From Sphagnum compactum (taxonomy: Eukaryota > Bryophyta > Sphagnopsida > Sphagnales): a DNA stretch of 64,000 bases. The stretch is from contig OZ234493.1 in assembly GCA_965153455.1 (NCBI GenBank), positions 5,704,001 through 5,768,000 of the forward strand, in the 5' to 3' direction. The notes below the pieces were generated by a model. The model was not told the origin of the DNA and made no database searches. It worked only from the letters and a program-made list of their open reading frames with translations. The position numbers and the translations under genes were made by a program. Shown one piece after another: positions 34,800-46,500 of the stretch. Position 1 is the first letter of the stretch. Each line of letters starts with the position of its first letter.

Positions 34800-35165
34800 A
34801 CATGTGAAGAAGGCCTCCTATCGTTTTTAGCTTACCCTAGAGCCCTGGTTTAGCCACAAAAATAATAAATCCTATAAGCCAAAAAGGGGCGAGTGTCAGT
34901 TGGTCAGTCCGGTTCCCCATCCCCATATGCCATCATCATCATCATCCATCCATCCATCCATGACCATCATGACATGTGAAGGTCTACTATCTATTTTAGC
35001 TTACCCTAGACCCCTAGTTTAGCCACGAAAATAATAAATCCTATATAAGCCAAAAAAGGGCGAGTGCTGGTCAGTCAGTCTGTCTGGTTTCCCCCAATCC
35101 CATGTGGCATCATCATCATCATCATCCACCCACCCATCCATCCGTGACCATGATGACCATGCCAT
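34800..35165 (+). repeat. Tandem duplication, about 175-190 bp unit, two copies
   Basis: Two successive copies start with CATGTGAAG (34800 and about 34973). Each contains TTTTAGCTTACCCTAGA, AATAATAAATCCTATA, GGGCGAGTG, GGTCAGTC and a CATCATCATCATCATCCA run ending with CCATGACCAT or CCGTGACCAT. Confidence 0.88.
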
Positions 35166-35296
35166 GGTTTATGATGGCTTCAATGAACGACACGTGTCAA
35201 CTCGGGACAAAGGGACTGCCTCTATAAAATAAAATAAGAGTTAAAACTCCAACTTTACTTTTTTACTGTTAGATTTTTACCGAGCAATGGTAACAG

Positions 35297-35825
35297 GACT
35301 GACTGGGCAAATTGAATAATTCTCTGTTGGGTAAAACACCTGATCGAGTGACAACTTAATTACCGTGTGGAATTTAGCTTTTTCTATGGCGTGAAAAGAG
35401 GAGAAATCAGATTAACTGCAGAGAGTACGTGAGTTCATGGATGAAGACTTGATGAGTGACTGACTGGATGGATCCATTGAACACGTATAGTGTTTTTTTT
35501 TTGGTGGGGTCTGGATGATTCGTTCACGAAGGCTATTGGCAAGACTGTTAATCGCCTCGGTCGTCGACAAATTAACTGACTGGGTAACATTGAGTAATTC
35601 TTAGTTGGTAAAAAAACTGATGGAGTGAGTGACTTAATTACGGTACGGTAATTTGGCTTTCTATGGCGTGGACAGTGGAAATCGGATTAACAACAAAGAG
35701 TAGGCGAGTTCATGGATGAAGAGATGACGAGTGAGTGGATGGATTTATGATGAGTTTTAGATTTTTCGTGGATGACTCGTTGACGAAGGCCATGAGCAAC
35801 GCTGTTAATCGCCTCGGTCGTCGGC
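35297..35825 (+). repeat. Tandem duplication, about 260-280 bp unit, upstream of the ATX-type gene
   Basis: The first copy (about 35297-35570) and second copy (about 35575-35825) share, in order, GACTGGG, TGA(A/G)TAATTCT, GTGACTTAATTACGG-like, CTTTCTATGGCGTG, GAGTTCATGGATGAAGA and GTTAATCGCCTCGGTCGTCG. The last word is at 35547 and 35804. The second copy abuts the ATX leader, so the duplicated DNA probably includes promoter sequence. Confidence 0.85.
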
Positions 35826-36546
35826 AAGCGGAGTTCGTGTTTCGCCATTTTGGCGATAGAGATAGAGGCGGAAAAGAGGAAAATGGCGAAACTCCCTTCC
35901 ACGCTCGCGGGAGAGACGGGGAAGAGGAGTAGAAGGGAGAGAGGAAGCGCACCTCCACACGCACTCGTGCGCACCTCCGTTGCTGCGTTTCCTTCTCCGA
36001 TTCGCGCACTGCGTTTTGTCATTTCGTGTTCCGCATCTGCTCTTCCATCGATTATTTTACTTGGGTCTCCCATCGCGCTTTTGTCCGACGCGGTTTGGTG
36101 CCGTACTGCTCTTGTTCTGGTCGGCCGTCGTTTTGTCAAGGAAGGGCAGGCAGGCAGGCAGGCAGAAGAGAAGCGCGCTTTGCTTCTGGTTTGGTGTTGT
36201 TGTTGTTGTTGTTGCTTTGGGTGTGCGCCTGCTATCTGTTTGTTGCTTTCCGTCCTTCCGTCGTCTGCGTCGCTTTTCTTTTGTGGGTTTGTTTCAAGGC
36301 TTCGTTTCCGTTGCCGGATCGTCAATCTGTTGCCTGCTAATTTTTGTGTGTGAAGAGCGGAAAGCGGAAGTGCCTTATGGGCTCCGAGAGAGTTCTGAGA
36401 ATGGGTCTTCAGCTCAAGACGAAATCGGAACTAGCGCTGCTGAGATCTCTGAGTGATTGAGGAGCTCGCCACGGAGAGAGACGTTAGCTGCTTGCGGCGG
36501 CGTTTCTGGGATGTAAAAGGTTTGCAAGCAAGAAGGCAAAGGAGTC
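35826..36546 (+). promoter_or_regulatory. Probable 5' leader and core promoter of the ATX-type gene
   Basis: GC content rises sharply. The strand reads as a leader with several upstream ATGs and with CAGG (about 36148-36167) and TGT (about 36195-36215) runs. Long open frames occur on both strands, but none resembles a known protein. They look like by-products of low stop-codon density. Confidence 0.45.
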
Positions 36547-37541
36547 ATGGAGAACCGTCGTGTTGTTGTGACCACTCCGGGTCCTGTTGAACCACAACCA
36601 CGAGACTCTCCTGCGCAACCTCGAATTGCGAGACTGCAGATGATGCGAGAGCAGCAGCAACAGGTGGGAGCAGCGAACGTCGTGGGGCCGATGAGTTTTC
36701 ACGTCATGTGCGACCACGACCCTCTCCAGCAGCAGCAGCAACGCCATCACAACACATTGCTGCAGCATCAACAACAGACGGTGCTGCTGGCAAGCCAGTC
36801 CTCCTCAGCTCTCAAGCGCAGTATACGCAAGGCAAAGATGCTTGAGAAGCAGCAGCAGAGGGCAGCAAGCAGGTGTGCATCCAAAAACAAGAGCCCTAAG
36901 AAGGTCACGAAGACTTCATCAGTGGAGCTCCTCAATGGAATTTACAGCACGACTACGAGTCATCGTCTTCCGCTGCCCAGCAGCAATTCACATTGTGAGC
37001 AAGGTACAGCAGCAGTCATAGTTGCAGCTTTCTCTCTTGTTTTGCACTTACTTTACATTAGCTTGAGAACTATGCCATCATCGAAGATTTTTTTTCTGTG
37101 GGTGGTGGGTTGTGATCGTCAACAATTCCCCAATTGTGGCACAGGATTGATTTGTATACACAGTAGTTCCTTCCACAAAGCACAATTGATGATGGGTAGT
37201 AGCTAGCTTTCCTTCACATCTCTCAGAATTTCCAAATGTCATTGGAGATGAAAGCATTGCTTTGATGATGGGTAGCTAGCTTGTCCTTCACATCTCTTAG
37301 GATTTCAGAATGACATTGTTGTAGGTGAAAGCATTGCTTTGATGGGTAGCTAGGTGTTCTTCACATCTCTCAGCATTTTTGAATGTCATATGTAGATGAA
37401 AGCATTTACTTTGATGGGTAGTTAGCTGTCCTTCACATCTCTTGGGATTTCTGAATGTCATTATTGTAGATGAAAGTATTGCTTGCTTTGTTCCTTCCTT
37501 CCTTGGTAGGTGTTTTGCAGAATCATCAAAAGAGTTGTGGA

Positions 37542-37590
<49 letters not shown>

Positions 37591-40500
37591 TGGGTATATT
37601 TCTCTTCTTCCAGAATTCTGAGTCTGTTATATAGATGGGAGGATTTCGTGAGTGGTAGGTAATTGCAGGCATTTCCTTAGTAGTTACTGGAAACAGATCT
37701 TAGGTTGGTCATTGCCTGATTGGCATAATCTTTTATTGTGGTTGAACTACAGCTGCTGCAGCAGGTCCACATGAACTTGGATCTTCTTCAGTTGATGACA
37801 ACAGTGGCAGGATGATGATGATGAAGGAGACAGAAGCGGCAGCAGAGTGGCAAGCAGTTTCTCTTATATCTCATGCAAGTGGCCCTGAGAGCTTGGTACA
37901 AGCTTCTTCTTCACCTTCAGGCCCAGAAGCTGTGACAGTGGATTTTTGTACAGGTTATAATTTGGAACAAAAATCAACTACAGCAGACATACTCCCCATG
38001 TCAGAGAAAGCTGAAAAAAGTCCTTCGGACTTGTGCTCGGTCATCTCTCATGTCCTGCATTCTTCCAACTCCAGAGGTGGTGGTGAGAAGCAAGATATGG
38101 AAGTTGATGAGGATTGGAGTTTTTCAACACAATTTCCTCCAGTTCAGGTTCACAACTTCAGGGAAGACTTCAGTGCTTTGAGAGGTGGTCAAGTGACAGT
38201 ATTGCAGCAGGTTTCAGAGAGTTTTCCAATGGTCCATGACAAGAAGATGCAGGATGAATCTCCCAAGTTGGTAAAAGAGGACCCAGGTCTGCACCTTACA
38301 CTGGTTGTTAGCTGTTACTGTCTTCTCTTTTGCTTTCTCACTGGAATTTCTGTGTGTGTTTGTGTGTGTGTGTGTGTCCCAGTTTCTATAACTTATGTAG
38401 TTTTGGGTATGTGCCCAGCAGTTGAGGGAGACAACACAAACCAAGCTTCCTGCACAGATTCCACAAATCCACAGGCAAGAGTTGGGAAGGAGCTGTGTAC
38501 CCGGAAGAAGGGAGAGAACTTGAGTGATCCACACTCAGCAATTTTCTCAATCCCAATTCAAGGAAATGAAGCAGCACAACCAAACAACAGGGAATCTCCA
38601 GTAGTAATGCAGGTACTTTTTATCAGGAAACTTGTCTTGGACCGACTTCTGGGCTGTGATGGTTCCTGGTATGGTAATGAGGTATTTCTTGGCTGCAGGT
38701 ACAAAGCCCCCAGGATCTGTCAAGATTTGCAAATCTGCAGAGGCATGATCCTGCATTAATGGGTGGCAGATGTCATCACCAGAGTGACGCTATCACAGAT
38801 GTGCTTCAAACTGGTGGAGGGGGAGTTGAGCTTGTGGTTTCCAGTATCAATAGCATCTCTGGTGCTATTATTGCTGGTCAGCAGGTGCAGGAGGAAAAGC
38901 TGAAACAGGAGAGAGAGCCCGCTCCATTGACTCCAGAAAATTGTGATATTGTTGACAAGGATTCAGCCACGGATTTGAAGCTTCTTTCTCCCACTGACAT
39001 ATCTGTTTCAGCTGGAGTTTTCAGTTCACCACAGCCACTGATGCAGCAGCATTCACAATCGGGTGCCAGTGGTTCTTATGGTCATATATCAAAGCTATCA
39101 GGTTTGCATGAAACATTCAAGTCTTTTCCATATGTGATTGGATTTAATAGCCAATGATTGTATCCAGTTCTCAACGACATCATCTGCACTTGATTCAACT
39201 GAAAAAAGAGTTCTGTTCTCTTGTACTGTTGTGCACAGACTTCTGGAGGCAATAGCATTTTGGCGAGGCTTGTTGTTGGTTACAACTAAATTTTGTCTGA
39301 TTTCTTTCTTTGAGCAGGTCCTATGGGGGCAACTGAGTTTTCAAATCTCAAGCATGGGAGTCAACGAATCTCCCGGTCTGAGGATGAGAAACTTGGAAAT
39401 GTTACTCAGGATATCAGGGAGGGTGGTGGTGGGTTCACTCCACCCTTGGCAAAACGGCACAAGGGCAATACTGGGCTTGCTGGTGGGCTTGATGTGCTGG
39501 TTGATGCTGCACAGGTTGTTGTTCATTCATAAAATCCATTCCTAGTCATTCATTGAACCTTTTTTCCATGGTTGTGTGTTTCTCCAATACATGGGGGGGG
39601 GGGGGGGAATGATGGACTTTACTGACATGTTGTTGTGCTCTTTTTCCCTGAGCATTTTGCACAGGTAGCGGCAGGATCCTCATTTGCAGCACAAGAGAAA
39701 GCCTCTTCTCCAGGACAAGAAGATGACCAAGTAGAGAGCTTTGAGGTAGCCACCACCCAACAACTTCCGAAACAAAAATCAAGTGCAATGCAAGGTGAAT
39801 TGACATTCTACAGGAGGCGTAATGGGCGACACCAAGGTAATAATAGAGCCAAAGCTCCAGGGATTAGAACAGGAGGAGGTGGTGAAGCAGGAGGAGGGGA
39901 AAGTGGGATGATGCCCAAAAATACCCCGGTTCTGGTTCCTCTTTTGCAGGCTATGACCACATCACCTCTTGCAGGAGGCACTAAAACACACACACTGAGT
40001 AGTAAAGATGGGAGCAAAGATTTTGGCTCTGCGAGTAACTCTCCTGTCCCAAAGAAGGCAAGAACATCAGTAGCTGTAGCCATTGATTGTAAGAAAAGTT
40101 TCACTGGAGCTAATCCATTAGGTGAAAATCTGGAAAACAGGAAAGTACCTCCTCTTCCCTTGGATGAAAAGAACGTCTTTACAGTGGGTACTACCAATGC
40201 CAGCAAAGATAATGTGAAGGCAAAAGGATCTGGGGTGTCATTTGATTCAAAAATGTGCTCTGGTGGAGCCAATTCACGGAAAGATGGTGAGAAGGTAGAA
40301 GCATCTGTTGCCTCATTCGATTGGACAACATTTTCCAGTGGCAGGCCTAGAGCTAGCAAAATGGAGGAAAACTCACGAGAGTCAGTTACTCCATACTACT
40401 ACTCAAAGAAGGCAATTGTTGGTGCCAGAGGATCTAGATCGGGTATCTCATTTGATTCAAAAAGTACTTCAGCTGGATCCAAAGCAGCAGGGGAGGAGCT

Positions 40501-43500
40501 CAAAACATCAAAAGCCTCAAGTGATTCAAAAAGTTTTGTTGGACTCACACTGGGTAATGATTCAAAGAAGGTGAAGAAGGTAGCAGCATCTGTCATGTCT
40601 GTCACTCAAATGAAAGACACAGGTGTTCAGAAACGGGGTGGCAAAGCACGACAAGTGGCGAGTGTAAAGGGAGAAACCAACAACGATATCAAACATGAAG
40701 ATGTTGATGATGATGGGCTGCTGCCCCCTTCAAAGGAAACCACTGCGTTGGTGAGGTCAAAACGAGGGCGCACACAAGCCCTCCCTTCAAGGTTTCGAGA
40801 CTCTGTTGTTACACCATTAGTCAAGGGAAGCCCAAAGGGATCACAACATTATTCTCCAGATGATTGTTCTGAAGCAGCTCCTCCTCTTTCAGCAATGGTA
40901 GTGACACCACCAACAAATCCCAAAAAGCGCATTAAGCTTTCAGGTGGCAGTGATTCCACCAATGCCAACCCCCTTGGAGCTTCAAGTGACCCTGCGAGTA
41001 ATAAGATGCACCACAGTCGAAAAGAAAATGCAAGCAACAAAGGTGACTTCAGCTCAGAGTCACTGAACTCTGTTGCTGCTGGAGAAGACGTCAACAGAAG
41101 AAGAGATTTTTCTTTATGTGAAAGCCAAACAAGAGTCATGGACTTGGATGGTACAGTACCAGACGCAGAAGTGAAAGACACCATCATTGCAACAGCACCA
41201 GATGTGCACAGTTTGGAGGGTTTTGAGCTGGGTGAGATTGTGTGGGCCAAGTCAGGGAAGAGAAACGATCCTGTATGGCCAGCAAAGGTTATTGACCCCA
41301 TCCAAGAAGCTCCAGAGTTGGTTCGCAAACTCTCATTGCCAAATCACCTTTGTGTCATGTTCTATGGGCCCTCTTTATCCAAAGGCAAGCAGCGGGTATG
41401 TACCTATCAAAAGCTTTTTACTTTGTGCAAAGGGGTTTGTTAAATTTTTTTTTGGGCCTTGGGAGCACAACAAAGATGATCAATCCTTAGATCTTTCCAG
41501 TCTACCAGAATCTTGCATTCAGGTCCTCTCTTTTTGTTGCAGGATTATGCATGGGTGAAGCAAGGCATGATGTTCCCATTCAACAGTTACCTTGAGAGGT
41601 GAGAGTCTTTCTGTGGGTCTTTGTAATATCAGTGGCTGCTGGCATTTGCTCCATCTCCAGTACCGAAGGTGGCATGCTACCAAGTGATTGGGAAGATGTG
41701 TGGCATGCAGGGTGTTAGATTGAGACAAGATTTTTCTCTGACCCAGTTTGACCCATGTCCTTTTTAAGATCATTCTTTGTGTTAGAAAAAATGTCCTGGC
41801 AAAGTGAAAATGCTTTTGGTGGCTATGGGATCAGGTTTCAACAACAAACACGGTTAAATAGGAGCCGTCCAAGTGATTTCAGGCAAGCGATCAATGAGGC
41901 CAAGCTTGCAGATCTTGGTTTTGAGGATGGCCATGAGGATTTGAAAGGAAAAGTGCATCCTTCATTTGTGGCAAACAAGGCAAATGCTCTTCCTGCTGGA
42001 CATGAGGAATTGTTGGATGATGTCTATTCTGTTGATACCATTAAGGCCCTACCAGACCCTTTGCCTTCGGATCCAATGAAGGTACTATTTTTCCTCTTTA
42101 TCCTACCGCAAGTAGAAGCAGCAGCAACAGCCCCTCTTCTCTCATAGACTGTGGATACTATAGGAGGACCCTTTGAACTGTAAGCAATTCTGTGATCTTG
42201 AGAGGATTGGGTACAGATGAAACCTTCTCCCTTTGCACTTTGACTTACCCTCCTCTGATTGTCATTGATTTTTGTAACTTTGGCAGGCAACATCAGCCAG
42301 CTCCAAGTTGAAGCGCACTTGCATAGGGTGCTTGGCAGAGCTGCCTGCGCAAAAAAAGGAAAGTGCAAAGGACAACTTGTTGTGCAAACACTGTGCGAAG
42401 GTAATGTTGAATATTTTAATTCTTCCTGGTCATTGATTGCTTCCATTCCCCACAACATTTCACCATACTGGACCAGCTATCCATTTGACCCTAAACCCTA
42501 AACCTAAAACAGCATAAGTTTGATTTGACTCTTAAAATATATAGCTGCAGCTTTAAACTCTGAGGTGGCTCTTGGTCAAATACTTAGTAGTCAGGAAATG
42601 CACCTGACAGGATCCATCATAACTGTAAGATCTCTTTGTATGTTTTGACTATGGTTTTCTACAATGAATTATTTTTGCGCTGTTTTGTTAATGGTCTGCA
42701 GTTGTACAAATCAAAGCAATATTGTGGTGCTTGCAAGAGAGTCTGGCTTCCAAATGACAATAGTAGCTTTGTAAGTATTTGAGCCCCCCGCACTTCTCAG
42801 ATCACTACTATCTGTCTTGTTTGTGATGGTGAATCCAGTTGTGCATGTGACTCGCATTAACTTTGAGACACTTCCAAATGACAAAACTGAATTGAATAGC
42901 CTTATCTTTCTTGATCTGGGAAGTATGAGAAAGGAGATGTGCATCCACAAGAGCTTCCAAGAGGATATGTTTGCAATTGTCAGTGTTTTTGGGCTCTTCA
43001 TCGAGTAGGATAGCTCTTTTACGCGGACTTGCTGCCTGCTCCCTGAGACAGGTTTTAGCAAGTTTCATTGGATTCCAGGTTAAGTGTTCTTCAAGACCCA
43101 ACTTCAGTTAATTCTTTCTTTGTGTCTACAGGCACAATGTGACAAATGCGAGATATGGATTCATGCTGATTGTGACAAGCTCACCAACAAAAAACTGCAG
43201 GTTATTGACATGTTGACTTTCTCATCCTGTATTGGTGCCAGATGTTGGTTGAGAAGCAGGATTTTGCTGCAAGAGTTCAACCTGATGTCACTGCCATTGT
43301 ACACATGCTGGAACTGTTCTTTTTGAGGGCCCACTTCTGAGGCAGAGTGGTTCTGATGGTTACTGGTTGGGTTGCAATTTACAGGAACTTTCAGATGGGG
43401 GTTCATACATCTGTCCTGAATGCAGGAAGCTTCAAGGCTTATCAAAAAAGCACAAAGCAGCTGAGAAGTATGTCTCTACTCATTAGTTCTTTCTCAAGTT

Positions 43501-46500
43501 TGAAGTTAGCATTTGCCTGTGTTTATTATTGGAATGCAAATCAACTCTGTGACTGATAGACCTTGCTGGGTTTGTTGTAGGAGTTTGAGAACCACTGCTA
43601 ATTCCCAGAATTCTTTTTGGTTATACACTCTCCTCACCACATTTGTTATCTCGATGGTTCAGGGTAGAGGCAGATCCAAGCTCATTTTTGGTTCAGGAGC
43701 ACTTGCCTGTACTCTGCTGCAGAATGGAGGGGGATTATCTGCCAAAGTATCATGAGTAAGTGGACCTCATGAAACACAGACATTGAAAGCATGTTGGGTG
43801 TTGTTTTGTGTGTGCCCATTGATTCATTTTTCTCTAGCTCTCTGATTGTGTTGTTGAGTCCTGTTACCATCCTGTATCATTTTGTGGCATGTGTATTTCT
43901 TTCATTACTGGCTGTTTGGAATGATCCACAAACAATATTGCAAGACATTAGAGCATGTGTGCAGAAGGATTATTTTGTCTTTTCTTTTTCTTTTTTGTTT
44001 CTCTGAGCTTTCTTTCTTTTGGAGAAATTCTTCAACATTTCAGTTCATTTTTTCCCATGCTTTAACTTCTTCTCTGTTGACTTGTGTGTTCAGAGTGATT
44101 TGCATGTGTGATGCATGTGGAGGGAAGGGGAAACCCATGAGACCTTCAGAGTGGGAAAGACACACAGGATGCCGCAAGAAGAAGTGGAAGGAGAGTATTC
44201 GTGTGAAGAATCCTGATCAGCCGTTGGTGAGCTGGGTAAGTCATCTTTTACTTTGTCTCCAGTTGAGAATGGTTTTGTGATTGGAATGGCTAAGGCTAAT
44301 ATGGTGATTTTTACATATGGTTGAAATGCCATTCCTTTATGTTATCTTCTCCTCCCATTATGCAGAGGGAGAGAAAGCAAGTGCCAAAGACATTGGAATT
44401 GGAAATGTTAACTACTCCTTTTTTGGTTGGAATTCTGATGCAGCTTCAGCAAATGTTGGGTGCTGGAGCTATTGGACTTGCGTATGAACTACCGGACATA
44501 ATTGTACCAGCCAAGCAACGCGAGCAGGCTCTGCTATCAGTCCTAGATGGTGAGACCAGGAATCCTGAACCTGCTGCTGAATGTCATCTTCACCTGAAGG
44601 TTTTCAAACTGTTTTTTTGCTCCTTTCAAATAATTGTGAAGAAATCAATGGTTGACATGGTTCTGCCAAGTGGGTAGCATTCGGAACATCTTCCAAAAGA
44701 AGTTTAGCAGAATCTTCTATGAATGTAGTTACAGTTAGTTAATATTGTGTAAATAGATACAGGTTCATGTTTCTTTGGTGGATTCAACATGGATTTATTG
44801 TTTGACAACCCTGAATTTGGGAACAGCTCCATACAAGCCTGTAGAGTCAACTTGGACATCGGAGAGGTGTGCAGTTTGTCGATGGGTCGTGGATTATGAT
44901 TACAACAAAATGATTATCTGCAATCGGTAAATCACATTTTTTATCATTTCTAAAGTTATCGTGTACTTGGATTATGTGCCCCACTTTTTTAGACCCAATT
45001 CCTCCAGCACGTTTCTGCAGCATATTCATTGGTGTAGAGATTCAGAAGTCTTTTTGGGGGGGGTGGGGGTTAGGGACCCTTGAGGTTCCTGGGGCTTTTG
45101 GCAAACTAGCAAACTTAGGATTTTCTCTTCTGTTTGGTTTTGTGTCAGTTGTCAAGTGGCAGTTCATGAAGAATGTTATGGAGTGAAGGCATCTGAGAGC
45201 ATGGGGTCATGGGTTTGTCGAGCATGTGAGACGCCAGATCATGAACGAGAATGTTGTCTGTGTCCTGTAAAAGGTGAGCACTAGTGCGCTCTTTGGCACT
45301 GAACCTTTTGTTCTTTCTTTGATGGGAGCTTTCTCCTTTTCAGCTTGTCTATTTGGAAGTCTCTGGGATTGAATGCTTCAGCAGCTGTGTACTGAGTTTT
45401 GAACCTTTCAGTTCTGAATTGCATGCACATTTCAAGTGACTGCTTTGAGAGACTAACATACATTTGATAGGACTTTGACATCTATTTCCACTTTTTTCTG
45501 CAATGTCTTTCTACTTTCCTGGAGAAGCAAAGCAAACTTTGGCCTACTCTGAAAATGTGTATTGTGTTGCAATGTGTGTGTGTGTGTGGACAGGTGGGGC
45601 ATTGAAGCCTTCAACACTAAAGGGCTTATGGGTACACATCACATGTGGATGGTTTGTCCCAGAGGTGAGATTCAAGGATGCTGCCAAGATGGAGCCTGCT
45701 GATGGACTCATTGACATCAACCTTTCAACCTTCCATCAGGTTTGTCAGATACCCATTATGTCCAGAATTTTTTCATATTATGTGCTTGTGATTCTATACT
45801 GCTCATGTGGCTCATGACGTTCAGAACTGAACTGCGTGTGCCATGTGTGTGCATATGCAATGGCTTTTTTTTTGTCATCAGGCATGTACAATATGCCGAC
45901 AGAGACATGGATCCTGCATTCACTGTGCTCACAAAAATTGCCGGACATCATTTCATACCATGTGCGGATTTAGAGCTGGCTACCACATGGAGGTATAAGA
46001 CATAAGACATTGCCAAACCTGCTAACCTTTTTGTAGTGACCAGATACTGTCATGTTGCCATGATCTAGGGTTTATTTTCTATCAGAGGATTTTTTTCCCA
46101 AGAGAAATATCACCTTTTCAGCTGTTTTTTACATGGCCTCAAGCCACTAATTTCTTACAAGTATGTCACCTGGTAAATTTTGCAGATGTGTACAGTAAAC
46201 AAATCTGGAGCTCCCTTGACCAGGATGAATATGTTCTGCAGCACTCATAGGTAAAATCACAGGAACAGCCTTGATAGCACTTTTGGAAGTATATGAATAA
46301 GACCTTTGGATATGTAAAGCTCATGTACTTGTTGTTGGAAGTGAAAGTACACATGATTCTTGCTTGGATTGTTGCTGCAGGACTCCAAATCCTGATACCT
46401 TCCTGGTGTTGAAATCACCACAAGGGAAAACCCTGAAGAAAGATTTGCAGCAGGCTGGAGGGGTAGAGGAGAATGCTGTGAACTCAATTGCTGCTGGTGG

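Noticed and set aside
35687-36325. 212-codon antisense frame and several long plus-strand frames upstream of the ATX-type gene
   Set aside because: They overlap each other on both strands in the GC-rich leader, where stop codons are rare, and none resembles a protein family.
39808-40359. 183-codon minus-strand frame within ATX exon 6, with a similar one at 40849-41328
   Set aside because: These are antisense shadows of a long coding exon with low-complexity composition.
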